Of a DNA stretch of 64,000 nt, positions 45,068-56,640 are shown in pieces. The stretch lies in the NCBI RefSeq assembly GCF_000699445.3, contig NC_067201.1, positions 21,059,001-21,123,000 on the forward strand. Reading direction: 5' to 3'. The notes under the pieces were generated by a model, which did not search any database, was not told where the DNA came from, and saw only the letters and a program-made list of their open reading frames with translations. Origin of the DNA: Schistosoma haematobium (Eukaryota > Platyhelminthes > Trematoda > Strigeidida > Schistosomatidae). Position 1 is the first letter of the stretch. Every line of letters begins with the position of its first letter. A program made the position numbers and the translations under genes.

Positions 45068-45079
45068 TTATATATATAT
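45068..45079 (-). promoter_or_regulatory. TATA-like element upstream of the protease start
   Basis: On the minus strand TATATATATAAG ends 12 nt before the first ATG (45056). A start site 25-30 nt downstream would fall between that ATG and the second one at 45011, favouring the shorter protein. Confidence 0.35.
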
Positions 45080-45084
45080 CAGCG

Positions 45085-46020
45085 ACCTGAAAGTTTAACA
45101 AAAAATTTTTTTAGCCAATAATATTACACCATGTAAATTTGATTGGTTTATTTACTAAATAAGTGAATATTCAAATGTTATGATGATGAGAACAAGTACC
45201 TTAATGTGTATGATGATGATGGTGGTGGTGATGGTGATCGAATCTGACTGGCATTTCGGCAACTGTATTTTAGTATTTACATTTATGTTTACATTTGTAT
45301 GGAATCATTATTAGATATAATGAATTAATCATGAATTCATAAATTCAATTATGTTTATAAATATAATATTACATAGTAACATTGTATATTCAATAAATAA
45401 CCTTGAATGAAAATGGAGTTAGTGGATGGGGGTGAATGAGGGGATGGGGTGGTGGTTGGTTGGTTGTTATGAAACGAAACATTGAATAAAACTTCAAATA
45501 AACTACAAGTGTTCAGATTGGATTGATTGACATTTAACTAAATTTGGAATATTCTAGAATGTGGTTTGTTTGCCGCCACCCCCCCCCTCTGTTAATGAAT
45601 AGTTAGAATTGAACTAGATCGATAGATGTGTAATTCGTTTGAAAATAATTTAGTACGTCAGTTCATTGGTTGTAGTGAATTGTCAAAACTATGAGTGAAT
45701 GAGATATTCCGTTTAGTCTTTAGAAAATCTTGGCTTTGGGTTAATTAGTATCCGATACTTGTGATCATGGGGCGAATGATCCTTCCTATAAGATTCAATC
45801 TCATGTCACTCAAGTTTACAGTTTGACAGTGACTTCTTGTAAGACTAAGATATTAACAATTGATTGATCATTGAGTAGCGACCAATATCATATCTGTTTA
45901 GTTCCTAGTAATGATCAAATTCTAATAATAAAGAAGGCTCTTGTCTTTTCAGAACTCCAGTCGAGACTAGTTGATAAATGCCAACTTAAACATAATTCAG
46001 TCCTTTGATTAATTTTCAAC
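45085..46020. other. Upstream region of the protease gene
   Basis: AT-rich DNA with a GAT/GGT-rich tract (about 45208-45238) and a CCCCCCC run near 45582. No promoter motif can be named with confidence. Confidence 0.35.
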
Positions 46021-46024
46021 CTAT

Positions 46025-46530
46025 ACCAACTTACTTATTTACTTACGCCTGTTATCCCTTATAAAGGAGTACAGGCCGCTCGCCAGCACTCCCCAACCCA
46101 ACTCTGTTCTGACTCTTTCTTTCCAGTTGCCATTCATCCTATTTATGTCTGTTTCAATTTCCGACGTAATGTGTTCTTCGGCCCTCCGTTGTTCCGTTTC
46201 CCTTCAGGATTGCAAGCCAATGCTTGCCTAGTGATGCAATTTGATGATTTCCTCAAAGTATGTCCTATCCACTACTACCGTTTTTTTTAGTTTCCTCCTC
46301 AGCTGAAAGCTGGTTTCTCCTCTCCCACACTAGGCTTTTGCTGATGGTATTCGGCCAACGGACATTCATTATCTTACACAGACAATTGTTTATAAATACT
46401 TGTACCTTTTTGATGATGGTAACTGGAAAGAACTGGAAAGGATTTCCCAAAACAGAGTTGGATGGAGAGTGCTAGTGATTGGCCTATGCTCCTCCATGAA
46501 GGGTAACAGGCGTAAGTAAGTGAGTAATTA
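46025..46530. mobile_element. Two GTAA-tailed RTE 3' ends in opposite orientation
   Basis: An antisense copy (46025-46425) starts with ACTTACTTATTTACTTACGCCTGTTA and includes the antisense of the RVGW and RWxGHM-type codons. It meets, at about 46425, a short sense copy (AACTGGAAAGGATTTCCC ... AACAGGCGTAAGTAAGTGAGTAA). Confidence 0.65.
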
Positions 46531-46799
46531 TTAATATTAAACTTTCGCACATTGAGTTAATCAAGTACATTTAGTTAACAAACAGTTTTCAGTAGTAGTT
46601 GTAGTGAATTTCCCTGTCACTTGATTAACAGTCTAAAATGATGATTTGTAGATTAGCCACTTCTTATCGAAATCAAGTTAAGTAAACTAAACACAAACTG
46701 AAATTCAGTCATTATCTGCTTTGATAAAAGAGTAAAATTAATAATTGATGAAATGATCTTACTGGATAGCCAACTAGAAAGATCGCAATAAATAAAATA

Positions 46800-47290
46800 A
46801 ACAGTATGGGGTTGTGTTGATCAAAAACTTAACAATCACCACAACCCCATACTGATAATTATCATGTACTCACTACTGATTAGTTCCAAGATAGATTTCC
46901 CGGAGTTCCAGTGAGAAATCGTGACTAATGAAGTCCAATCTGTGTCGAATGTGAAACAGTTATCCACCTCAGACAATGTATGAAGAGTTGTGCGAGATCA
47001 TTGATCAAGTGAAGTTAAATATAAACACCATTGAAAGTCTGCTCAGTGGAATAGAGCTTAAGCGTCCGTGCACGCGATCAAGGGTCCTGGGTCACACTGC
47101 TGAGGAGTGCCATACTAGAAAGAAACGACCACTGAGCCAGCATCCATTGGTGTTAATATCTGGTGACTAGCTTCGTGAGGGAATTCTCGGAATTCTAGTG
47201 AGAAGCCGTGACCAGTGGAGCTAATCGGTGTCGGGTAGAAACAGGTATCTACCTCAGTACAATAGAAGATGGTCATTCACAAGTCAATTT
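46800..47290 (+). repeat. Hammerhead SINE fragments, sense
   Basis: Starts with a perfect inverted repeat (CAGTATGGGGTTGTG at 46802 and its complement at 46840). Then comes SINE 3' sequence, a tRNA-like head with A box, and a truncated hammerhead (CTGCTGAGGAGTGCC ... GAAAGAAACGACC) joined to another unit's 3' region. Confidence 0.55.
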
Positions 47291-48077
47291 TAATTTAACA
47301 TTTTGATAACTATTGCTAGCAATACAATCTGTCACTTGGATTCCACTCTGTTTGTCACTAGTCAGTTGTATGTTCTCACTGAATGTCAAACCTTAATAAT
47401 AGAATTCTACTTGCAACTGGTTGTAAAGTCTGACAAAAGATTTCTAAATTTATTTATTTCCACAAATTACGATTGTATTGAACGAGAACACAAATGAGGT
47501 CAATTGAACGTGTTTGAACACAACATTAAAGAACATCCTACTAAAATTTCAGAACCGTACAGTAAATACTTCATATGCAAAATATCAGTCAGTCGTCTCA
47601 GACCTCACTATTCCTGCATTTTCATATCCTTTGCTTTCTGTTCGCATTCTTTCCTTTTAGATCTTTTTGATTTTCTGCTACCAGACATTCTATTCCTGAC
47701 TAGTGTTATATACTACTTATGTCGAACTAACTAGCACACTCAACACTATTACTTGATGTAATACTTCTCTGTTAGATTGATCGTTTTTCACTTTGTGACT
47801 TCGGCAAATACGAATAATTCATATATCGACTTGAGCTATTAATCTTTTTCATCAATTCTTCATAACTAAGTCTTTTAAATTATACCTACCGTCATTTAGC
47901 TAATATCAAAAATATACCAAGTGAACTATCAGCGGACGTGTAGAAGTTTAATATCAATGAACAGACATCTAGTGAATTTTCAGTCATTACCGTCGACCAT
48001 CATTTAACTGTTGTGCAATAAGTGTTTGAACAAGAACACAAGTAGAGATAGTCGAATCTGAGAACCATACAGTAAAT

Positions 48078-48287
48078 AAGTTCACTTGATGTTGTTTTAA
48101 TTGTATCTTTCCGTTGTTATTTAGGACCACCATTGATCAGTCTCATGTTGACATATGTGCACCCTGTGCGAATTGCCTCGCTGTAGCCTTAAGTCACAAG
48201 CTTGTTTGGGGTTCAGATACATCCGGCTGACGAGTCCCAAATAGGACAAAATGCTCATCCTGGATTCCACTGCAAGCCACTATCCAT
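48078..48287 (+). mobile_element. Sm-alpha SINE insertion with target duplication
   Basis: 210 bp flanked by CATACAGTAAATA (48065-48077) and CATACAATAAATA (48288-48300), 13 bp with one mismatch. Contains TTCACTTGATGTTG, GATCAGTCTCATGTTGACATATG and a hammerhead. Confidence 0.75.
48221..48266 (+). ncRNA. Hammerhead ribozyme (Sm-alpha type) with G12 changed
   Basis: ATCCGG, CTGACGA, GTCC-CAAATA-GGAC, AAAA, then CATCC and TGGAT. The CUGANGA part and both stems hold (one G-U pair in stem I), but GAAA reads AAAA. G12 acts as general base in hammerhead cleavage, so this copy should be inactive or very slow. Confidence 0.7.
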
Positions 48288-48328
48288 CATACAATAAATA
48301 CTTCATTTGCAAAATATCAGTCCATCGT

Positions 48329-48552
48329 TAGATAGTGGTTGGAGGTAGTCAACAGAAAACCCTTAACCCAGGTTTTATGCTACTTGGCACTGGTCAGCAA
48401 GGTGTACCTATAATCTTGAGGGAACTGGTGCTCCCTGACGGATTCAACCCCGTGTCATCCAGCTTCACGTCTCTGACTGTGCAACGTGGTCGATAGCATT
48501 CGATCTACACTAAGAAGGATTTGACGCACATGACAGTGATCAATCACTTGTG
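48329..48552 (-). mobile_element. tRNA-derived SINE insertion with exact target duplication
   Basis: 224 bp flanked by ATCAGTCCATCGT on both sides (48316-48328, 48553-48565). On the minus strand a tRNA-like head (GACACGGGGTTGAATCCG as B box) is recognisable. Same family as 35090-35390. Confidence 0.75.
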
Positions 48553-48709
48553 ATCAGTCCATCGTGTCAAACTTCATTATCCGCGCATTTTCATATCAAT
48601 TGAGTTCTATACTCGTACTTTTCTTCTCGACCTCCCTACTGCCAAACATTCTAATTCTGACAATCGTTACATACTACTTCATGTCAACATAAGTAGTACA
48701 CACACTATA

Positions 48710-49070
48710 ATATTCACACAGATAACAAATACATTGATAAAAAAAATAATCCCATACTATTCATTTCACTTCACTGTAATCACATGTGAAACTGTTTCCA
48801 ATCAAGTCCATATATGAAATGTTGCATTTTTTTTTCAATTATCTATATATATATTAGATTTATTCTTTGAAATGATTAATCTGTTTTGTTTCGGGGGGAA
48901 GGGGTTGTTATTGTTATTTTTTCCATATTCAAATTCAATGTAGGCAACATATTAGACAAATAAATGACGTCATAATGATTAGTTTCTAAGTTAGATATTG
49001 CTATATAATTTAAATATTATTCATTATAAACAAATGATATCATGATTATTATACAATAATGAATCATATA
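48710..49070. other. AT-rich DNA, nothing recognised
   Basis: No named element; a G-rich run lies near 48892-48904. Confidence 0.3.
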
Positions 49071-49074
49071 AACA

Positions 49075-49530
49075 TTTACTGACTAATTTTATTAGTTGAG
49101 ATCATGAGTCAATTGAAGCTAAACGATCATAGAAAACCCCGGAAGCATTGGACGGTCATTTCATCCTATTGTGGGATTCCTCAACAGTGCGTATCCACGA
49201 CCCCACCTGGCGAGATTCCAGCTCAGGACCTATCATTCCACTAGACCACTGAGCCTGCATTCAAAAGTGTTAATGTCTAATTTCAACTCATCCACGAAAT
49301 TGCGCCATACATCCACCATTGTCTGCTGTAAGTTACTATCTCACAACAGATCCGGTTGAACTTCACTGGTCACTGCTTCTTACTAGGACTCCAGGAACTA
49401 CCTGTTGAAGCCAGTCACTAGTGAGCATTTGTTGATTAATATCAGAAGTGGTTTTGTGAAGATTTTAGTAATTTCAATAGTTGAGATTATGAGTCGATTG
49501 AAGCTAGACCATCATGGGAAACTTAGAAGA
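49075..49530 (-). repeat. Hammerhead SINE, antisense, longer than one unit
   Basis: Hammerhead near 49140-49195 (core TTGAGGA, altered stem II side), tRNA head, 3' region, and the start of a second unit. The flank GTTGAGAT.ATGAGTC recurs after 385 bp. Confidence 0.6.
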
Positions 49531-49862
49531 ATAGGGTTTTTAATGAGAAACTTTAATAAGCAGTTTATGATCATATTGGGAATGAGTTAAAAGTATTACT
49601 AATAGAAAGGAATGATAATTGATTTGGTTTGAGCTCCTGGATGATATTTCAACAAATAATATTATCTGTGGCTGGTATGTTTCAAGCGATTACAAGTTCA
49701 TTTAATTTGAGAACGGAACGAGGTTTCTGTGACACAATGACAGAATGCTAGCTATTCCGACGTATCCCAGCCCACTAACTAGAAAGAGAAGTCCAAGTTC
49801 GAACGGGGAAATATATTCCGTAAGCAGCCAGAAGCACGAGCAATAATAACAGGTGCAAATCA

Positions 49863-49864
<2 letters not shown>

Positions 49865-49934
<70 letters not shown>

Positions 49935-49936
49935 TA
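49865..49936. repeat. (TA)n microsatellite
   Basis: TA dinucleotide run of about 70 bp with one CA step near its end. The alternating Ile/Tyr frames on both strands are artefacts of it. Confidence 0.9.
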
Positions 49937-50292
49937 GCAACAAATTGTCCTTGGGAAGCGTTACAAAATAGCATACGAAAAAGATACAACGAACCAATAG
50001 CGTTTAAGATCCTCCGAAGTGGGAAAATACGACATGAAGGTGGAAATGAGCGCTTTTGGCGCGAAAACAAGCAATTCAAATTTTTAAAATAAAATTACAA
50101 AAAATAAGGTATTTATCAAGTAAGTTCTGGCGATCTAACATCCCCAACATAATACAACATGAAGTTATTTTGGAAAATAATGTGAAAGATAATGTATCTG
50201 AAGTGAGCTCATTTGTTTATAATTGCTTAGCTTTCATTATCGTTCTGGATAACATGATTGGTGTTTACTCCATGTGGAAGTATGCTTCTAAT

Positions 50293-50340
50293 CAGTCAGT
50301 CAGTAACAACGTAGAACTTCGTACGTACGTACATCCCGAT
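50293..50340 (-). mobile_element. RTE-like LINE 3' terminus, very short
   Basis: CAGTCAGTCAGTAACAACGTAG then AACTTCGTACGTACGTACATC only. The family match stops at about 50336, close to the LTR-like block at 50360. Confidence 0.6.
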
Positions 50341-50359
50341 GAGAATAACGAATGGTAAT

Positions 50360-50807
50360 TGTTGGAATCTATTTCTGGACAAAAACTGTACATATATATT
50401 TATCGTATAATTGTTAAGTAATTCAACTATTGATATTCGTGTCCCTCTTATCATAAGCTTTATTTTGACCCATTCTTGAGTTATGCCCAGTCTATTGATT
50501 ACCACCTCCCTCATTCACAGCCATATTTGGCTATATCTTGTATAAATGTTGTTTCCCATTTTTATGGTACGATGTGGTCTCTCTGAGCGGTATATAAACC
50601 CTAGTATGTTTGAAATACATGATTCATATAGCAGAGTCAAAGATTGGTGTTTTGGATCTAACAGGCAGGGCTCGGCGGGAAGCAGGACCGATAAGGACTG
50701 TAGACTACTCGTACTTGTTTTATGCGTCATTGGTCCGGTTGATAAATCACTGTTCTCTAATTAACGTTTTCATTACATTATATATTGATGGGACAAAAGT
50801 TATAACA
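50360..50807 (+). mobile_element. LTR-like sequence, copy 3 (possible solo LTR)
   Basis: Begins TGTTGGAATC and ends TTATAACA (448 bp), with flanks GTAAT and GTTAT, a possible 5-bp target duplication with one mismatch. Includes CGGTATATAAACCCTAGTATGTTTGAAATA, a TATA-type promoter region shared with the other two copies. Confidence 0.55.
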
Positions 50808-50819
50808 GTTATTGGTTCG

Positions 50820-51685
50820 ATCTATGACAGACTTACTGGTTCTGATCGATGAATAGTCTCATGATAGAACGAAATAATTCTTTAGCGCTCCCTAAGTTTT
50901 ATTGATTATCCAACTGAAATCAATTTATCATGTAACATATCTTTAAACTACTATTTTTTTTGAAGATCTTTGCTTTGTTTTATATAAACATTAGATTTTC
51001 GGGTTGAACATATGGAATGATGGATTTGTATGAATATTGAGTCATATTTTTAATTCAGATAGATTCTAGCACAACTGAGCACCAAAAATAGTTTATGCCA
51101 CAGATAATATTTGCTGAAATACCATCTAGGTGCCCAAATCAGAGGAAGTGGTTTTCTTAGAAGGCTAACTTTAAAAATCTATTCCCCAATGCAGTGAAAC
51201 AAGACCAGGATATTGAATCCTATAGTTCCCATTGGCCAAGATAAGTGATTACGTTATTTATTTCCTCACGATCCTGAAGTTCATGTACAACAATGGATTT
51301 TCAACTCAACTAGATGAACCCTCCATATCGATCAACCCGACATAAACTCTGGATATTCGCTTCATCATATGAAGACAGTTAGTGAGACTTTTCAGTAAAC
51401 ACTTGTGCTCTCTTACTTTTGATCTTTCTATTCATGTGATTGTTGATTGGATTTAGGTATTTAATACGAATGATGTTAAATCCTAATAAAATGACTTATT
51501 TGCAAGTTAAATACAAACCTATCATTACCTTATAAAGTGAAAACTATATTGTATATGGTCCTTTGGATAAAACTGATCTGAATAGATGAAGCTTACTACG
51601 GCTTAATTGATTGACAAAGTCGAATAAGTGATGGAATGTTAATTTAAACAATGATATTCACAGAGCTTATTGAATATTTAGACGT
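50820..51685. other. Intergenic DNA, nothing recognised
   Basis: No exon-like frames or named repeats seen. Confidence 0.35.
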
Positions 51686-51689
51686 ATAG

Positions 51690-52275
51690 ACGAAAGATAG
51701 TCAGTCAGTCAACTATAACGTAAGACCAGGCAAATCATCAGTCTAAGTAGTTAATTTACTTGTGGTAATATGTAAAAGAAAGACTGCTTATAAGGATCTA
51801 GTACAGGAAGAGAGGATTAGTTGGTAGAAATAAAGATATAAAGCAATTTTAATTTCACAATTTAAGGGAAGACAGAGAGTGTATACACTTACGCCATTGT
51901 GATCGATTCTAAACCATATCACACAGAGTTCTCAACAATTAGTTACGATAGTCACGCCGATCCCAACTTAGTAGTCTGCATCTATCAACGTGGCTAACAC
52001 TAGAAGTGAATGACTTCAAGAACTGATGCCACGTTTTGGTTTGGCCGCCCCCTAACTTTCTTCCAACTGTCTCCAATACTAGTCAGCATTGAGCGTCTTG
52101 GTAATCGGCGGTTGGGCATGCGTAACACATGGCCCAATCATCTCAGTCGATATAGATTCACAACCTCATCAACTGATTTATCATCATTCCCTGGTACTCT
52201 GGCATCTAACCTCACCTTTACTTACCCGATGATCTCAGAAGATGCTAGTAATATTTTTAAAACATCTGTGATTAA
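51690..52275 (-). mobile_element. RTE-like LINE 3' end (CGTACG family), decayed
   Basis: Antisense of the 3' UTR end (AGTCAGTCAACTATAACGTAAGACC), GTGTATACACTTACGCCATTGTGATCG, then the LRWLxHVLRM coding block near 52095-52160. Confidence 0.6.
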
Positions 52276-52299
52276 ATACTGGTAACTTACGAGTATCTT

Positions 52300-53150
52300 C
52301 TGCCCTTAGTGGCTACCGTAGTTTAGAGCAGAACGAAATGATGCTCAGTATACCCGTCCTTTAATTGATAGACGGACATCTCATCTTCAAATAGATAGAA
52401 AAGATTACAATTTTTACGAGCGAACATAACAAATATATCAGTTTGTTTGGACAGAATTTATGTATGAACAGTATTTTGAAAATACGGTGCGGACAATACG
52501 TATGTGAAGTGACTAATGAAAGCTATTAGTTATGAACGACGGTTGACATCTTGTGTAGATGAAAAATAGAAAGTGTATGACTAGTTGTGCTATTTGACTG
52601 TCGATTTACTATCCATGCAATTTCTAATGAACTGAATTCGGGAATATCATCGGTAGATATGAATGAGATAAAAATTTGGGACTAGGAAATTAGTGTACAT
52701 AACGTTTGTAATAAATCACCAGATCTTATCCCCTAAGATTTCTTAAGATTGAAGTGTCGAATGCAGGGATTGTATGGAGACGATTGAACGTGGAACGATG
52801 AACAGTGATCTGAAGAGTCCGGTCTCTGAGAACCTCTAGGAATGCATTAAACACTGGTATACCTCTACAAATGGGAGGCATTTCGAGGGAGGTATGATTG
52901 ACATACTTTTGATTTTGCGAAACATACGTTTTATGATGTGAGTTTTGTATTTACCGAACAGACTAGGTAGACTGTCACCTAATTGTCTCCTAGAACTAAC
53001 ACCCCTTTTATTCATTTAAATGTTAATTACCTATCGGATGTGTTTGACAACCTATGGTTATATACCATAGTTTAAGTCAAAGTGATATACGTTCCAAGTT
53101 CATTCATAGAATTAAGTTAACGACATCTGTCTAATCAAATGATAGACTGA
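52300..53150. other. Intergenic DNA, nothing recognised
   Basis: AT-rich sequence without a named element. Confidence 0.35.
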
Positions 53151-53159
53151 AAAACAGTT

Positions 53160-53350
53160 GGATGCCGGCTCAGTGATCTAGTTGGTTAAGCGTCTGGTGC
53201 GAGACTGATAGGTCCTGGGTTCAAATCTCGCGGTGGGCGGGATCGTGGATGCGCACTGCCGAGGAGTCCCATACTAGGACAAAAGAGCCGTCCAGTGCTC
53301 CCAGGTTTTCCATGGTGGTCTACCTTTAATTGACTCATGATTTCAACCAG
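53160..53350 (+). repeat. Hammerhead SINE, sense, well preserved but core mutated
   Basis: Clear A box (GTGATCTAGTTGGTTAAGCG) and B box (GGTTCAAATCTCG), then a hammerhead with two core changes (CCGAGGA and AAAA). Confidence 0.7.
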
Positions 53351-53589
53351 AGAAAAACAGTAGTTGAATATCATAAACTTAACTAATCATAGAAATTTCA
53401 CTTATAAATGGAAATTAGAAATAACATTGAAAACTTTACTTGGTAACATAGTAATATTATGAAGGGGGTTTCTTTTGAAAGCAGATAGGAAAACCAAACA
53501 AACAATTTATGCTATACACTTAGAAATTCCAGTACTATGCCTAAAAAAATTATAATGCATTATAAGAATAGACAAGCTTTCACTATTTA

Positions 53590-54080
53590 TCAGTATAAGG
53601 TTATGGAGTATATTAAGTTTTTGATTGAGATCATGAACCGATTGGTGTTAGACCATCATTGAAAAACATGGAAGTACTAGACGGCAGTTTTGTCTTATTG
53701 TTGGACTCCTCAACAGTGCGCATCCATGATCTCGCGAGCGAAATTCGAACCCAGGGCCTCTAGTCTCGCGTGCGAACACTTAACCGGCATCCAACAGTGT
53801 TAATGTCTATTCTCAACCAATCCACGAAAATGCGCGACTATCTGTACTGAGGTAGATACATTTTTCTATCCAACATGGATTAACTCCACTGGTCACTGCT
53901 GCTCATTAGAACTCTGAGAATTCCCTCATGAAACTATTCACTAGTGAGTACATGGTAATTATCAGTATAGGGTTGTAGGGATTGAGATTATGAACCGATT
54001 GACATTAGACCATTATTGAAAACCTGGAAGCACTGAACGGTCGTTTTGTCCTACTATGAGACTCCTCAGCAATATTTCAT
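53590..54080 (-). repeat. Hammerhead SINE tandem dimer, antisense
   Basis: Two hammerhead blocks (about 53670-53725 and 54020-54070) about 355 bp apart in the same orientation with a complete unit between them. Core changes: TTGAGGA plus AAAA in the first; only AAAA in place of GAAA in the second. Confidence 0.7.
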
Positions 54081-54089
54081 TAGGAACTA

Positions 54090-54515
54090 ATATTTAAAAT
54101 CTTACTCATTTACTAGAACAACTTATAGAATATATAATAAATATGTTTAATGTTAAATTTATGAAAATAGTTATTCAATTTCAGTGAACTCTTATTGTAT
54201 ATTATTAAATAACATTTGTGATTGATGACAGGTTTATCGAACAGTAATGATGATTATATTATATATGCTACATTAAATACATTGGAAATATGAATACATA
54301 TTAAAATGTACTATTTTAATGACAATACAACTATATGTTTAGTGAAATAGTATATACATAATAGTTGATCATTATTTCAGAGGTTTATACATTAGAAATA
54401 TAGCTTATTGAATATTATAAACATATTAATAGTTTTGGAATAAACAGATTTTTGTTTAAAGTTTATGTCTGTAAACGTGCATGTAATTAAAATGTCTACA
54501 GATTATGTGTATTCA
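54090..54515. other. AT-rich DNA, nothing recognised
   Basis: No named element. Confidence 0.35.
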
Positions 54516-54517
54516 AA

Positions 54518-54942
54518 GGTCCTACTCACTGACTTCTCATGGTGAGTGTGTTCTTTATGAAATTGAGAGGACGAAAAGCGAATATCCTACGCTTTAATCG
54601 GGTTGGTGGACATGGAGAAACCATATACATGAGTTGGAAAACCCTGATTCCAAACCAATGGTGCACATAGGCTCCAGGATCCTAAAGGAACAAATGGTGT
54701 ATGAAACAATCGTTGGTCACCGGCTACCATGTGACTGCATCTTCTTACGTTGCTCCACTGCCTTATGGATCAGACCTTCATGTCGAAGGCTCCGGGTTTG
54801 GCCCCCTAAGAATACCACCTGCTTCGGTTTGGGCACCTGGACAGTATCACAGCCCTCTCACGTATCAAATGAGATTTGTGTGGTGCATATGTATTTGGTG
54901 CCTCCTTGTACCAATATATATGTGTTAAAATAAATAAATAAT
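54518..54942 (+). repeat. AAAT-tailed repeat (copy 10)
   Basis: From GTCCTACTCACTGACTTCTC to GTTAAAATAAATAAATA with all blocks present. The 99-codon frame inside is a by-product of this repeat, since related frames occur in other copies with different breaks. Confidence 0.75.
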
Positions 54943-54969
54943 ATTCAAAGGTACGGTGGTGATCATGCT

Positions 54970-55310
54970 CATATAACTCATCAGTCAGTCAGCTACAACA
55001 TAGGATAAGGGACATATATGCATCAGTCCAAGTTGCCATACCTCATTAACACAACAAGATGAACACCGTATTCATAAAAGTAGTTAATTCAATGGTGGTA
55101 ATATATAAAAGAAAGATTGCATATAAAGATATGGTACAGGAAGAAAGAATTAGTTCGTAGAAAGAAAGATATGAAACGATTTTAATCTCACGGCTTAAAA
55201 GAAGACAAGAGTGTATACACCTACGCCATTGCGATAGATTCTGAGCCATTTCACTCAGAATCTCCAACCATTGGTTACGATAGTCACGCAGACCCCAACC
55301 AAGTATAACT
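54970..55310 (-). mobile_element. RTE-like LINE 3' end (CGTACG family), decayed
   Basis: CAGTCAGTCAGCTACAACATAGG, CAGTCCAAGTTGCCATACC, then GTGTATACACCTACGCCATTGCGATAG and TTCTGAGCCATTTCACTC (antisense of the final MAQN.. codons). Confidence 0.6.
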
Positions 55311-55314
55311 CATA

Positions 55315-56395
55315 TAAATTTATTTAATTCAACGAGACTATTGAATACGATAATTAGTTTGGGGATAGTGTAGATAGTAAGTTTGACAATTCATTTGTAT
55401 TTACACATCGCTCATCTTTTAAGTGATTAAACATATTAAGTGAATGATGTACTCATATAAAATGCTTAGAACATATCGTGAAGCTGATAATTGTAAAATT
55501 CAAACGCAAACACCGCCACTACGGTGGTCAGCATACACTCCTACATGTCTATCCCTTAATTCTACTACTCTTGAATTAATATTAGTTACATCTCGTTAAG
55601 CTAATGTAGTGTGATAAATTAGACCGGCGAATATATGTTCCAGGTTCTATGATGGATATAACTGATATATTTGTCCTTAAGAGGAGCGAGAGAGGATTAC
55701 ATTGGTGTTTGTGCCTTTAATATGTAATGCTTAGACAAATTCGCCATTGAAGTTAGGTAGCTTGAAAAATTTGCGAATAACAGACTACCACTGTTGAGAA
55801 ACATCATTATATATATTAGTTCGGAAATTCACAACTGGAATGGGCATAAGACTGAAAGTTGTTGTATTATTGCAGATTTTGTCCTCAAAAGTCTTTCTTG
55901 TGATAAAACTTATGGTGTATAATGAAGGAAATACTGTCACTACATATATTAAATTTGAGTTTACTGTTTTGTAATTATCGGATGGATAAAGAAAACAGTA
56001 GACTTACAACGTATTGGACAATAATACTATATACATGAACGCATATTTGACATACGATTTAAACTTTGTACTTTTCTGCGATTATTGGCGAGATAGATGT
56101 ACAGCTTTATTTTATTGAAATGTGAAGCTAAATGCTTCAACGAATACTATCCAGTAAACATTATAATCACTGAAATAGTGCACACAGCCTGATCAAAACA
56201 TTTCAATCAGTAGTTGAGGTATAATTTGTACGCAAGACAATTCATTTACCAAATGAATGTTAATGTATTCAGTTCTCATCCACACTGTCTTAGCATATTG
56301 AGAATTGTAAGATTGAGGAAGAACAGAGTTAGAGCTTATTGATTGAAATTCGAGGGTTTTAACCCCAGATGGAGACATTGAATGATATTACTAAG
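55315..56395. other. Intergenic DNA, nothing recognised
   Basis: No exon-like frame or named repeat. Confidence 0.35.
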
Positions 56396-56399
56396 AATT

Positions 56400-56640
56400 A
56401 GCCTCAGTGAAGCATTCATCCTTTGCTTTCATCTAGATCATGAGTTTTAATATTATTCCATGCATTTTACTACTTGAATTTATTCCTTCTTCATGAACCA
56501 TATTTTCTAGGTTTGATATTATTTACTATCATTGATACTACTAATATTTCAACTCCTTTGGTGTACTGATGTAATGTGACAACTTAGAACGAAGGGCATT
56601 TGCATCAGGTTATGACTGACTGATTGTGAGATCCTTGATC
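56400..56640 (+). mobile_element. RTE-like LINE 3' UTR fragment
   Basis: Sense 3' UTR remnant ending GTGACAACTTAGAACGAAGGGCATTTGCATCAGGTTATGACTGACTGATTG, comparable to the ends at 17560-17690 and 33110-33215. Confidence 0.45.

Larger units (their letters stand above)
47535..48705 (-). mobile_element. Element with terminal direct repeats, copy 3, carrying two nested SINEs
   Basis: One terminal repeat lies at 47535-47745. An internal part (47746-48040) matches the reverse complement of 505-820 closely. The second terminal repeat is cut into three pieces by SINE insertions at 48078-48287 and 48329-48552, resuming at 48553-48705. Confidence 0.65.

Noticed and set aside
49702..50092. Frames with runs of Ile-Tyr on both strands
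   Set aside because: Produced by the (TA)n microsatellite; the flanks show no exon signals.
53170..53240. Functional tRNA gene at a SINE head
   Set aside because: No closed acceptor stem; the head is followed by the hammerhead block found in all family members.
54634..54933. 99-codon frame as a small gene
   Set aside because: Lies wholly inside an AAAT-tailed repeat. Related frames in other copies are broken at different places.
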